From positions 237,792 to 301,791 of the forward strand of contig UESW01001673.1 in assembly GCA_900491605.1 (NCBI GenBank): a DNA stretch of 64,000 bases. The letters are read 5' to 3'. The position numbers were made by a program, and so were the translations under genes. This stretch comes from Calamus simplicifolius. Taxonomy: Eukaryota; Streptophyta; Magnoliopsida; Arecales; Arecaceae. Positions 1 to 12,700 of the stretch are shown in pieces. Under the pieces are notes generated by a model, which was given only the letters and a program-made list of their open reading frames with translations, did not search any database and was not told the origin of the DNA. Position 1 is the stretch's first letter, and each line of letters begins with the position of its first letter.

Positions 1-480
1 GGCTCTCAAGATATGAAGACCATGCGTCGATGCGCTACTGAAGCAGCAGGAGAGACCTAGTGGCCAGGGCTAGCAGAAGCAAAAGAACTCTGATGAAATG
101 TATTCTCAGCTGATAAGAAGACAATAGCCCTGACAACCCTGAGGAAAGGAGCCATCTCGTCAGTGAACACTAGCCAATCTGGGATAACGAAATCTAGTAA
201 GCTGTATAAGCCCACATAGGTTCGAGCTGATGGTTATCTCTCCCCATATTCTACCTAATAGGCTCAGAAAAGAGATACGCAAGGAAGCAATTCCATGCAC
301 CCAAGGGCAATCATCCATAATCTGCCATATTTGTCTCGCTCTAGTACATGTAAATATAGCATGGTTAACCATCTTCTTCTCAAGACCACATAATAGGCAC
401 GTAGGCCGGATACTTATACCTCTCTTAGAAAGTAGGAAAACATAGAAAGAACATTCCATGCAAGCTTTCAAATAAAAAGC
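1..480 (-). mobile_element. Decayed L1-type LINE fragment (zf-RVT region into RNase H linker)
   Basis: Read on the minus strand, 471-160 encodes a reverse-transcriptase zinc-binding (zf-RVT) segment with a CLLCGLEKKMVNHAIFTC core, closely matching the equivalent segment of the two large LINEs at 38.4 kb and 50.3 kb. Below 160 the homology continues toward the RNase H domain: the WEP-containing linker can be recognised near 1-40, but a Trp codon has become a stop. Other stops are present. The fragment runs off the left edge of the window, so its 3' end is not seen; its 5' side fades out at about 480-540. It is a dead relic of the same LINE family. Confidence 0.8.
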
Positions 481-1531
481 CTCACCTTATAAGAATTTAT
501 ATTGATCTTTATTTAGTCTCACAATGATTAGGTACCGAATAGATCTCAGCCAAGTAAGACAAGTAGCACTATTTTTTTTTTATAAGATGAGATCCTGAAT
601 TTTTATGAATAGTTTAGAAAAGAATTTGATTTATGATTTATATGGATTATGAAACTCTATAAGCAAGCTTTCTAGAGCTTATTAAAGCATCTCCTTTTTA
701 TCTTTTCTTTTATCTTCCATAAGTTCAGTCATATTGTCCACATCTTTACTCCTTAAATTAGTATCAAGTCAAATTTATTAGTGAATGTATCCTTTTAAAA
801 TTACTTGAGATTTTGAATAAAAAAAAACTCATTTGGTTAGAGGATTTACCTTTCTTCAGTCTATTATGTATCTTTGCCTTAATTTGTGTCTTGCATGGAG
901 TTTGGCATAAAAGCGAGTTGAGAGATTCAAATATTGGGGGAAAAATAAAAAACAATTAGCATTAGATATATGGTTCATTAAATTGCATTCGGTTTTAATG
1001 GAATGGTACAAAAAACATTGCTTTCATTCAATTCTTTTAAAATAAAAAATAGGATTCAAATAAGATACGGCTTATATAAAAAAAAAAATGTGATGGCATC
1101 CTATATTTTAACCTCATTATATGAGATTTTATTAAAATATTATATACAAATATTTTATTTTAATTTCTTTTGTCGTTTATTACCTTGTTATTAATTTAAA
1201 ATTTATATACCAAAACTTGTTGTTAAATTCCAACTGAGAATTCTAAATTTACAAATAAGATAGATCTGGTAAAATTTAAAGATAAATAATCACCTAAAAG
1301 TCCATTGCCTTTACTCCACCAAACAATATTCATAGAATAACTTCACTGCAGTCCATATCACATTAGATTTAAAATTCCTAAATTAGTAGGTTTCAAAATC
1401 AAAAGTTGAAACCGTTCAAATAATATTATAATTCATCAATCTTTGACAGCATTCATTCGAATGGATTTTTAGGGGTCAATGATCCATCATTAATAGTAGA
1501 TAAATATTTTTTAATTTTAATTCTATGCTCC

Positions 1532-1571
<40 letters not shown>

Positions 1572-1669
1572 TGAATCCTTTAATTTTTTTTAATAAATAT
1601 ACTAAGTGGAGTCAACCTTAAAAAAAAAAATTAGAAAAGAGCTTGTAAGGTAGAGCCATGCCTTCAGTT
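481..1669. other. AT-rich intergenic DNA, no gene seen
   Basis: Strongly AT-rich with many short poly-A and poly-T runs. Small open frames here have no recognisable domain and biased composition typical of chance frames in AT-rich DNA. It contains an (AT)n microsatellite listed separately. Confidence 0.6.
1536..1569. repeat. (AT)n microsatellite
   Basis: Uninterrupted AT dinucleotide run of about 17 units. Confidence 0.95.
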
Positions 1670-1850
1670 ATTTTTTTAAAAGTATAAACGGACCATCACA
1701 TAACTCTAGTGCGAATCAGTTAAGATATGTTAGAAAACAATATTTGATTAAAAAGTAAGACAAGATTACCCTGAACCTAACCCTATAACCAAGCATGATG
1801 AGCAATCGCTATCCAGTCCTATCCAGACCCTATTGCCTTCGTTAGTAAAG
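1670..1850 (-). mobile_element. 5'-truncated LINE 3'-end fragment
   Basis: The plus-strand text beginning with a short T run and then cggaccatcacataactcta matches the 3' terminal segment of the full LINE at 37484-37630 (poly-T, then cggaccatcaaacaagtcta) and that at 49456-49600. The similarity continues through the block resembling the end of the LINE RNase H domain (ataaccaagcatgatgagca). It lies on the minus strand and is truncated at its 5' side. It cannot be the 3' part of the fragment at 1-480, because a minus-strand element would have its 3' end at lower, not higher, coordinates. Confidence 0.6.
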
Positions 1851-2189
1851 AAGAAAAGCGTAGAATGAGTTTATGAATTTTAGTTTAATTATTACATCAA
1901 TAAGTACCACATTTTTCACCATCTATTATTTACCAGCACAATAATATTTGCTCCTACACTCCATTATCAATGGAGAAAAGTAAATGTAAATTTTTCAAAA
2001 ATATACTTTGATAGAAATATACTTTTGATTCTTAAATATTTAATTATTGTAGTTTAGTTTTTTAAAATTTATCAACGGAGGAAGATTAAATTGAAATAAT
2101 TGAAAGGATGGGAATTAAAATAAATTTTGGAAGAAAACTTAGAGGGTGAGAATTTTATTTTAGCCTGCAATTTTATATATCTTTTTAAA

Positions 2190-3705
2190 ATTGAGCGGGT
2201 GCAGTGGAATTTTTAAATTGAATAAAACCGCTGCTAATCAGCATTTAATCTTCCCTAATTTCCAGGTTTCTTCCGCTGCCGTTTACCTTCGGGAGCTGTC
2301 TACTTTCCACGTCTCTTCCACCCCTTTCAAGTCGCCCTCTCAACCGTTTCTTCTTTACTCCGTCCATCCTTCCCTTTCTCGAGAGGGGTGAGGTGAGGTG
2401 TCCGCGGTTGGGTGAGCTGAAACCTACTGCTGGGATTGACTTCTAATTCGCTCGTCATCTCGTCATGGGATGCTTGTCGTCAAGTCTTCTCCGAGGGACC
2501 TCTTGCTCCTTCGGATTTTTCTAGGAGGCTGCTGAGAGATAAAGGAGATTTGTGGGTTGTTTCTCGCTCTCACGGCAAAGCGAGTCTGAGTTCGAAGATA
2601 TCGAAAAGCTCTTTTTTTTGAAGTAAGAATGCATTGGTTTAGTATTTTCTTTTCTTGGTTTTGCTGAACTTTGTAACAAAGATGGGATTTTGAAGTGAAA
2701 TATGTTGATTGTGAAAAGTGAGGTCTCTTTGGGCTTTCGTTTCGATATTTTTGGTACTTCCACGAGTGCATTCGTTTATTCTTTTATTTTTTGCTGCTTG
2801 TTTTGTTGAGCTTTGCAAGAAAGACAGGATTTTGAAGTGAAAATATGGGTTCTAGGATTTTTTTTTTGAGAGAGAGAATGGGATTTTTTCCCCTTTTGCT
2901 TGGATTATTATTGGAATTTTAAATCGGTAATCAGTGGAACGTTCTAGGAGAAAGATTTAATGAGTGTCTTCGTTTGTGTTAAGGTTTGATTATGAGGTGT
3001 TTCGTTGATTTAATGGGGAGTTATTTAGGATTGCCATGTGAAATTTCTGATATGGGTTTAGAGATGGTTATGTTCGGTAATTTCATTCTCTATTCTGTCA
3101 TGGTTTTGCGTGTGGTTTTTGAAGAACAATTGCAAATAGTGGGTTTTGCACGAGCTACTGAGAAGATGATTGTTTTCTGAACAAAATTTTTAAAGAAGTT
3201 ATTTTTCTCTAAGTGAACTGTGTCATTTTTTAATGATAGCTGGGCTTGGTTATACTTCAGTGGCTTAAGTGTGTTAACTTTTCTTTTCTTTTTGTTTTTC
3301 TCCTTTCCAAATTTGTTTTGAAACTCTTGCTTCAATTGGTGGTTGTATAGAAAGGAGCCCTCCCTCCCTTTGCATGACATGTAGCCACAGGTGTATCTTT
3401 TGATAATTAAATCTAAGAGTGTTGTTGTTGATGCTTGTTGATATATTTCTTAAAAATGAGCCATTCATTCCTTTTGATTAGTAATTACAAAAAAATAGTC
3501 TCTGATGCTAGATCTTAGTTGACAAAATATTCTTCGGGTATGGATTGTTGATTGTATGCAACCTAAATGATCCTATATAAAGTTATTTGTGATGTTATTG
3601 AGATATTTTATTTCTTTGTTACTCAAGAAGATCATGGTTTTGTGGTTCTTTCCTTTGCGAATTTCAATCTGCAGAGTAAAACAAGGGGTCTTACAGAGTG
3701 GGGCT
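2190..3705 (+). promoter_or_regulatory. Promoter-proximal region and 5' leader with leader intron of the kinase gene
   Basis: Base composition changes sharply at about 2200 from AT-rich to a CT-rich, GC-richer stretch typical of a plant transcribed leader. A good donor (AA/GTAAGA) lies at 2623 and a good acceptor (tctgcag) ends at 3674, so a leader exon of roughly 2.2-2.62 kb and an intron of 1052 bp (2623-3674) are inferred, followed by 31 nt of leader before the ATG at 3706. Within the intron, the stretch at 2641-2700 is partly repeated at 2770-2845. No TATA box is claimed. Confidence 0.5.
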
Positions 3706-6700
3706 ATGAAGTGTTTCCCTTTCTCAATTAGAGGGAAGGGAGAGCCTCAAGCAAGGAGATCTCAATCTGCTACATCCAGCAGTACTACATCAACTGATCG
3801 TGATAGGAGGAGGTCTGAGTTCAACTCTCTAAATGTCTCAGACATGAGTGCTGACTCCATAATGAGGTCTCCATTCCCTAGTTTATCACAGAGGCCAAGC
3901 AATCTCAGAACATTCACTTTTCAAGAACTGGGCAATGCTACAAGGAATTTCAGCCGCTCGCTAATGATCGGAGAAGGTGGATTTGGTTGTGTTTACAGGG
4001 GCACAATCAGGAGCTCTGATGATTCAAACGCCAGGCAAGATGTTGCTATAAAACAACTCACCCGCAGAGGGCTGCAGGCAAGTTATTTAGAGACCATTAT
4101 TTATCCATACATTTTATTTATTAAAATCACTATCTTACTTTCCTGAAAACATTCTCGATGTTACTTATTCTTCAATAACATTATGTTGTCTATTCATCAT
4201 ATAATTTACTAACATTTCTCTGGCAATCAAGAAGAAGTTCTCTGACTGGCTTATGTATATGTTTGACAATATCATGGTCACAAAACATCTTTTATTTAGG
4301 TATTTATCATGTAATCAGCCCTCTAGTCTAATTGTAGGTATGGAATTGTCTACCACAGTAATTCTTAGTCCAACTATTTGTCAGATAGGCAAGGATTATC
4401 ATTTGCCATAATACTTGTGTCAATCCACTTGGGACTGTCATGGTAGACATAGGAGTGTATAGATGCTTGGGGCGTCAGCTACTAGCGAGAGATATGAATG
4501 GAGGGATTATCCAAATGGCATGCTGATGCAAACACGGATTTCTGTAGAAATTAAAATTTTACCATTTTTCAGGTGTTAAAATTATTTCTCTTTCTGTATT
4601 ACAAGGACATATTAGGCATGTGAGTGCTTGTCTTACCAATGCCTTCAAATCTTGCAAGTTTTTCATTTTGGGTTTTAGCTTGTTTAGTCATTATGATGGT
4701 CAAAGATTGGCTTAAAGTTCCATTATGGGAATAAAGTTGAGTTTTAGTCAAACTAGCACGGTTATTTTAGTGGTTTTGGGTCGAATTAGATGGTATAATT
4801 TGGATTTGTAAGGTCTAATACAAGTGTCCTAGTGGGTTTACTAGTTCGTTTAGTGGCTTATATATAGCAGAAGCCATATTTATGGATTTAACGATGTATT
4901 TTCTTTTAATAATTGTTTATGAATGGAATCCCATGCTTTTTGCTTGTGCTACAAACTTCACCAAGCAAGGTTTTAGGTACTATATTGTGCTAGATGGTAC
5001 AGGATGTATCATTTTGATGGGTTGAATATGCCCCTGTATTGATACATGGTATGGGTGTTGTATTGAGCCCACCACATGTCAGTATAGGGGTGTAGTGTAT
5101 GAAAGAAAACTGCACTGGTAAGGTCCTGGTATAAGACCTGATACCAAGACTTATAACTAGTCACCAAGGCTACTTCAAAGAAGTGAAGCAGTAAAAAGTA
5201 GAAACAAATGCAGGAAAGTTTTGAGCACTATAGAAACCAAATTTCAGGCACATTATTTTTTGCTGTTTTTTATGAAATTTATGCCTTATGTTATCTTTTA
5301 TCTTTGCCAAAATTAGAGCTATCATGCTGGCCAATGTAGACATTCTCATAAGAAGAAAAACTGAAAAAATGACATGGAAAATGAAAGGAGAGAGATTACA
5401 AGAACTAAACATGGGTGGTTTACTGCAGAAAGTGGGTTAATTATGGAATTTGAGCTGTCCCTTAAATTTTGATCACACATATGTATTCATGAAATAAAAT
5501 GGCCGTAGTTTAAACATTATACTAGCAATGCTTGCCATTTTGAAGGACATATAAACTCAAACTTGTTACAAATATGTGATAACATATCAGTAGTTCAACC
5601 GTTAAACTCTTGTAATGACCCGAGCCCTGGGCCCGCAGCACCCACGAATCCGTTTCGTTATAAAAAAGCAAGACGGACAAGGTCCACACCAACTTGGGCC
5701 ACCACAGCCCAAAAGGGATCCAATTGGTACCTTGTCCTTCTTGCTTTACTACATATAAATCACTCACCCTTTTCTTCTCTACCCGATGTGGGATCTTTAA
5801 GGATGGCACCACAATCTATCCCCCTTAAAGAGGCGACGTCCTCGTCGCCAGAGGCAACCACCAGGCAGGCAGGGATCTAGAGGTGATCCCCACAGGTCAA
5901 GAGGTGGCTCCTATCTTTCATGGATGTAGCACTTTGCTCTGTGTGGCATTTAGATCTCATACTTTCGGCTGGTGCATGGCTCTGATACCATATTGTAACG
6001 ACATAGGCCCTGGGCCCGTAGCACCCACGAACCCGTTTTGTTAAAAGAAAGTAAGACGACAAGGTCCACACCAACTTGGGCCACCACAGCCCAAAAGGGA
6101 TCCAATTGGCACCTTGTTCTTCTTGCTTTACTACATATAAATCGCTCACCCTTTTCTCCTCTACCCGATGTGGGATCTTTAAGGAGGGCCTCACAACTCT
6201 AGGCTGAATGTGATAGTCGAGAGAACTGATTGATATCCAAAATTATGTCTTGAAACACTATTTCTTGTTGGACAGGACATCATGTGAATGGCCCTCTTTT
6301 CTCCCCATCTAAATGACTCTTATCCTTGTTAGCTTGTCACTTGGAGCTCAGCATTTTGACATGCTTATGCATGTTACTACTCTCAGTGGTGTGATAAGAA
6401 CCAATTCTGCGAACAATTATTCCTTTGTTTAGCTCTATATAACATATATTGATTCGGAAAATGTACCAATGGTATACCAAAACAAGAAGTAGATAAAACT
6501 ACTAACTGACAGAAATGAGTTACGAAATTGAAAATGGAGCAAATACTTTCTGTTATTAAGTCTGATTTACATCTTCTTGAAATCTTATTCTATTTGAATA
6601 CCATACACAGCAAAGCTATCCTTGCAATTTACCTTCATGATGACAGGCATTAAAATTTCCCGCTTTTTCTCCAAGTTAGTGCATGTTGTTATTCATATTG

Positions 6701-9700
6701 CTGAGAGTTAGTAATTTTGACTTAGAAGAAAAGACCCATGTGTTCAGTCATAATGTCATCATTGAAATTTTAAAAGAGACTTCTGCAAATGAAAACACAC
6801 TTGATCATATGTTGAGAGACCTTGCTTATGCACAAACTCTTTGGTAAAAACAAAATTTCTATTTGTCTTCTTTCACAACTCTTTCCTATGTTGGAAAAGT
6901 TTTTTTGTTATTGCCAACAAAGGTCCACCGAATTAGTACTAAGACCTACATTGGTACATTACCTATTCGGTTTGATATGCACCTTGTATTGAGCATACCG
7001 AGATAAGGGGCCATTCTTTTTTCACTTTTAACTACTCATTATCAGGTGGTACAGATCGGTTTGGTTCATACCAAGTCTAAACTTGGTACCATACTGGTAC
7101 GATCGGCATGAGTTGGTCTGGGCAGACCTTGTTGTCAATACTATTGTTCTTATCTATCTTAGAAAATCAGTCCTTTTTTGGTTTCCTTTTACAAGTCAGA
7201 ATGTTTTATTGTTAAATGAAACGATCTATAGCTGACTTGGTTTTATGCTAGGAATGTCTACAATGTGGGTATTATTTTTTCTTAGGCAATTTATGGAGAT
7301 AATGTAGGGAGAGAAGAAATACAGAAACACATTTCCCCCGTGGTGTAGAGAACATGTGATAAGCTTGATTTATTGGGCATTAAGGAAATAAGGTGTTTTT
7401 AGGGTTGTATAGGGATCCTAAGGACATTTATAAACAAGAAAAAACAAGCCTTGGAAGTATTTGCAGGGAAGCAAGTGACTTCCCAAATGTTGTGGTTGGC
7501 CAAGATATCAACTTGAGCACTTATGGCATTTCACATGTCATAAATGAACCAATTAATTATTCACATCAGTGCATGTCTTGGTGTGTGCAACCCATGAATA
7601 ATTCATCAGAAGTTGATGCGATGAAAATCAGATAAATGTAACATTGGAATTTCAGAAGAAGTTCTATAAGGGTACAAAACCAAAATATAGTAGAAGCAAA
7701 AGAGCAAATAAAACATGAATATAGTACAACAAAAAAGTAATATCCCCATCAAAAATTGTTCCTAGGCATACCTAATGTGATAAAAATAAACATTTAATTC
7801 ATTTTGTTGAAAAATAGGGAGTTAACCTGCTATATAATATAATTATATGGTGAACAAAGTGCAGGCATTCTTCATGACTGTGGTATAATTGCCAAATACG
7901 TTTCTCCACTTGACTATTATTTGGCATTTCATCCTCAACACAACATTTCTTTTTCAGTGGTTCATTTCTTAATTCACCGACCAAAATAGTTGACCCTAGT
8001 AAGGCAAGTTTTGCCAATCTGAAGTGGCTGGTGAAGTAAGAATGATTATTTATGTAAAATTGGGCTCCATGTTCTGAGCCTCTTAATTCAAGAAGGTCCA
8101 ATAAAATTATATGAACAAACTTGAATGGGCATCTGCCTGAATATTGACTGCCAAGAGAGCCAAAATAATCGTATTCACCAAATTATTCTTGTTTATAATC
8201 CTGTCTTAAAATCCTAGATATACTACATTCACTGGAATAGATTTCCTATAGATATTTTTTTTTCTGCCCAAAATATTTCATCCTTATCACTGGATAAAAG
8301 TTACACAAGCTTTTTAGTTACTGCTGCACTAGTTCAATAGGTACCAGTAAGTTTCTTCAATTTAACTGTAGCAGTCTCCCAACTTTGAGAAAAGAAATCT
8401 ATTCATCAAGCATTGAATTTTTTGGACCAGCCCAATTCTCTGGCAGAAGTTTAGACATCCAGATTCTTCAAGAACGTTCAGATAGCCTAGAAAATTTTTG
8501 TGGCAACATATCTAATTTCTGATTACATATATCAATTTGGCTTATATGGAAAAATGTTCATGATAATAAGTATACCATAAGTGCCTCACTTGCTGAGGTT
8601 ACTACTCCTTGTCCAAATGAGTGATTGTTCTATTAATTAGTTTGTGAATTTATGCTTCATTTTGATATTTGTGTTGGTATTTATGATCAACTAGAAAAAA
8701 ACTAATTGGAACAAATTTCAACCCTAATTTTGTCTTCAGGGACACAAGGAATGGTTAGCTGAAGTTAGTGTTCTTGGGGTGGTTGAACATCCCAATCTTG
8801 TCAAACTCATTGGCTACTGTGCTGAAGATGATGAAAGAGGCATGCAGCGTCTTCTTGTATATGAATTTATGCCTAACAGGAGTGTGGAGAATCATTTGTC
8901 AACTCAATCTACTACTCCTCTTTCATGGGCCACGAGACTTAGGATAGCTCTTGATGCTGCCCGTGGCTTGACATACCTGCATGAAGAAACAGACTTCCAG
9001 GTATTTTATGTTCTTTTCTGTCAGTTTTCTTTTACCTAGATCATAGGTTTTGCCTTTTTTGTTATCGTGAAATGGTGGATGTCTTGTCTAAGGGTGTAAT
9101 CAAGTTAAGCTTGATGAAGCTGGGTATGATCAAGCTCATCTTGAAGTTATTTACAAGCCTGAATTTTGAGATCAAGCTTAATTCCTCTATCATTTTACCA
9201 AAAAATTCGAATGTAACCAAGCATGAGACTGATAGATCAGCTTGATAACTTGAAATCAAGCTGATATTAAGCTTGATCAAGCTTGGTTCAAGCATGAACT
9301 AATGTTTGACTGATTTAAATAATTAAATTAAGAAAAAAAAATCATAAAGCATAAATTGAGAAAAAAACTGCAAAGTATAACAAGAAATATTTTACTACTC
9401 CACATAAATAATATAATACCACCCTATATATAATTTTATTTTGATCTTGTGAATTGAGTTCAAGCTTGGTTCAAGGAAATTTGAACCAAGCTTGATTCGA
9501 GCTTATTCAAGCAAAGCTCCAGCCAGCCCTATCTTTGTCAATACTTCAATCTTTGACAGAATATGCTTATGATTTAGCTGCTTGAAGAAAATTCAGACCC
9601 CAATAAATCTACAGGTTCTATTTGATATCAAATTGCTAATTCTAGATTTAACACATCCTTATTAGATGTTTAAATCCTATCGGTTTTTCATGGTTTATTT

Positions 9701-12700
9701 GTTTAGAATTTGGATTCATGTCTGAGAGCCATGTTTCGTGGGAACATTTGAAATGTTTGACAAGGTCAAACGATCAATCAGTATCATTATAGCAATCTTT
9801 TACAGTACCTGACAACTACCTGTCTTGTGCATGGATTGTGCACTAGCCAATCATAATGACCATGTACGTGTTAGTTGATGTCATAATCTCTCATTGTCAT
9901 GCTATATATTCTGATATATCGCTGCATCTTCCCACATCCTTCTGTTTTGCGTCCGCTGCATAAGTTCCATTTCTTTTTTAATTATTTGACTTATTCATTG
10001 CAAATGAGATAATGTTATGTATTATTTCTAGAAGTAAGATATCTAAATTGTACCAACCACCAGGTTACTTATTAGGAGTATATATTTGTTAATCCCTTGA
10101 TTTGTTGCTTGCCACCTATTAATACAGGTTTTCCATAGAATAAGTAGAATTTAAAGTTGGTGCAGAAGCTTGAGTAAAATTTTGGGCTACCAAGGCCAAC
10201 CACCTATTTTCAAGATATAGAACCAAACTGATGACATTGATTCCTTCAGGTCTTCTTCTTTCTGTCACTTTTTTCACCATCCTCTTTATCCTTTTGTCTT
10301 CTTTAAAAGAGAAATTGGCTCCCAGCACTTCCTTCCATCTTAAAGCTTTCCTCAGATTTAAGGGTCAAGTTCCCTTTCTCTTATAATTTATCAATGTATG
10401 CCAAGTATATATTGTCTTATTGGATGTTTGATGCAATGATGTTGTACATATGGTCAAATGGAACCAAAATCGAGATGTTTTATGAGAAGACTAACATAAT
10501 TAGTTAAAGATATATTATCTACATACTTTCAAAATTAATGATATATTGCCCTTCACTTTGCTTTTTGTTTTTAAGCATCCGATGTACCTTCAATTGATGT
10601 TGTTACATAGCATATGCACTTGTACCATTGGAGCATCTACGATGGTATTGGGTCAGGATTTGAGATACTTTGTTACCAGATATTGGCTTAAATATTTTCT
10701 GAGTCGGATAATATGAAATGAATTTAATTGGCAATATAGTAGCAGTTGTGCAGTTATTTTCTAGGTCTTTGGCAACTAATATGATACATCTTGGTGGAAC
10801 TTTAGAATTTAGGCCAAGCATGAATATTCTACCATGGTGGGCAATGAAATCGGCCCTCCTTAGCAGCATCCTTTTCCCCTTTACCATTCTCAAGCTGCTT
10901 CAAAATAATATTCTAAGAAATAATTGATAAATATTTTTATTCTTCAAGTTTGCAGTTGGGGGCAGTCCTACAAAAATGGTTAAATGTTAGAGCAGGAAAA
11001 GTGTTCCTTCAAGTGCTAACATGGATCAATAGAACAACTTTTCTTTCTTCTTCTTCTTCTTCTTTTCAAGAAAAGCAATGACAACATTTCAATTCATGAT
11101 TTAATTTTAGCTGCTATTCCCATTATATGGACAGCCACCAGTTGTTCTAAAATACTTAAAAATTGTTTTATGCATGTCAATAAACAGTACGAAAACATGA
11201 TTTTTGATTTTTAATTGCTAATTTCTAACCTACTTTTGGTGCTAATGATGATCGTGTTGTTACTCAAAAAGGTTATCATTTACTGAAAAAAATTATTTGC
11301 ACAGATAATTTTTCGAGATTTGAAAACATCCAACATTCTCTTGGATGAGCATTGGAATGCAAAATTGTCTGACTTTGGCTTGGCTAGACAAGGACCACCA
11401 GAAGGATCAACTCATGTTTCAACAGCAGTAAGTACAATACAATGATCTAGGTACCCGATCATTGTTGCATATCCAGCCAATATTGATCACTTGTGATGGA
11501 ATTGGGCACTTGCTTCCAGCTGTTTATTTCGCTTGCTATCAGAATATAAGCTTTTATATGTGCATGTTGATGGACAATATGAGGAACATTTTGAAATGTT
11601 TTTATTGCAAAGTCCTGATCCAAATTATCTAGATGGTCAGATGCCTGGTATCCCATGTGGCAACCCCATTTCCTTAAGGTGTTGCATGGACTATTATTAG
11701 CCTATGCTATAAATAACTGAAATTTATCCACATAATGAAATTAATTCAAAGAAATTTCATATTGGTTGATAATATGTATTAATTTCTGGTAGCAGATAGA
11801 TTATGTGACTATGATGTTTGTAGCAGTCATGCTTTGCTCATGTATTATGATTTCTAAAGCTATTTTTCAACCGATACATATGTTAAGGAAAAAATATAGA
11901 CTATAGAGTTTTTTTTTTTTACTTAATATGCAAATTGTCAAAATCACATTCATTCTTGTTTCCCTTTTGCATTTCTTGTCATGTCTAAGAAATCCTTCTA
12001 GGATTTCTCTTCAGTAGCATGAGCTTAAACTCTGGGACCAATAAGGAAGGTCTATTGATCCACTAATTGGTCTTCTTGTGTTTCATGGAAAATTTTTTTT
12101 CTTGCCTATAGGTGCCCTGGTCAGAAAACTGACAACATATCAAAGGGTAGCCACTACGTTGAGAACCACTTGCAAAACATTCTGGACTTTAGTGGATTGT
12201 ACCTTGATTTATTAATTGACACCAAGATTGTGGTATTTTTATATGGGTTAGATAGAGCAAATATATGACATTTTTGCACAACTGCTAGAACTTTAGGTGC
12301 TGCCTAAGTGGATCAACACCTTCCCTGGTCTCTGTGTAGACAATCTTGCCTAGGTGAGCTGCTTCTAAGTGATGGGCCATTGGGGAATCTGCTTGGACTG
12401 ATGTTGGATCTCAGGATGTGATTTAGCAAGCATGGTCAATATAATACAGATCAATAATTAGCAACTTGACTTTTACCAATTTGAAGGAGAAACAAGAAGC
12501 AATATTTTGCAAGTTGACAGGGAGTGTAGAAAGAGGAAAAAAAGCAACCAAGATAGGTAGGGATGGCAATGGGCCAGATCAGGGCAAAGCATATCCAAAA
12601 TATGAATGGTTGACCCTATGATGTTGCCCGAAATGATAAAAATCCTGTCGTATAAGTTTCTTGTTGACCTCTCAAAGGTCGGGGAATGGCATGTTAAAGT

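Noticed and set aside
7393..7635. 80-codon open frame within the kinase intron
   Set aside because: No domain or flanking splice logic; the kinase exons on both sides join directly in phase.
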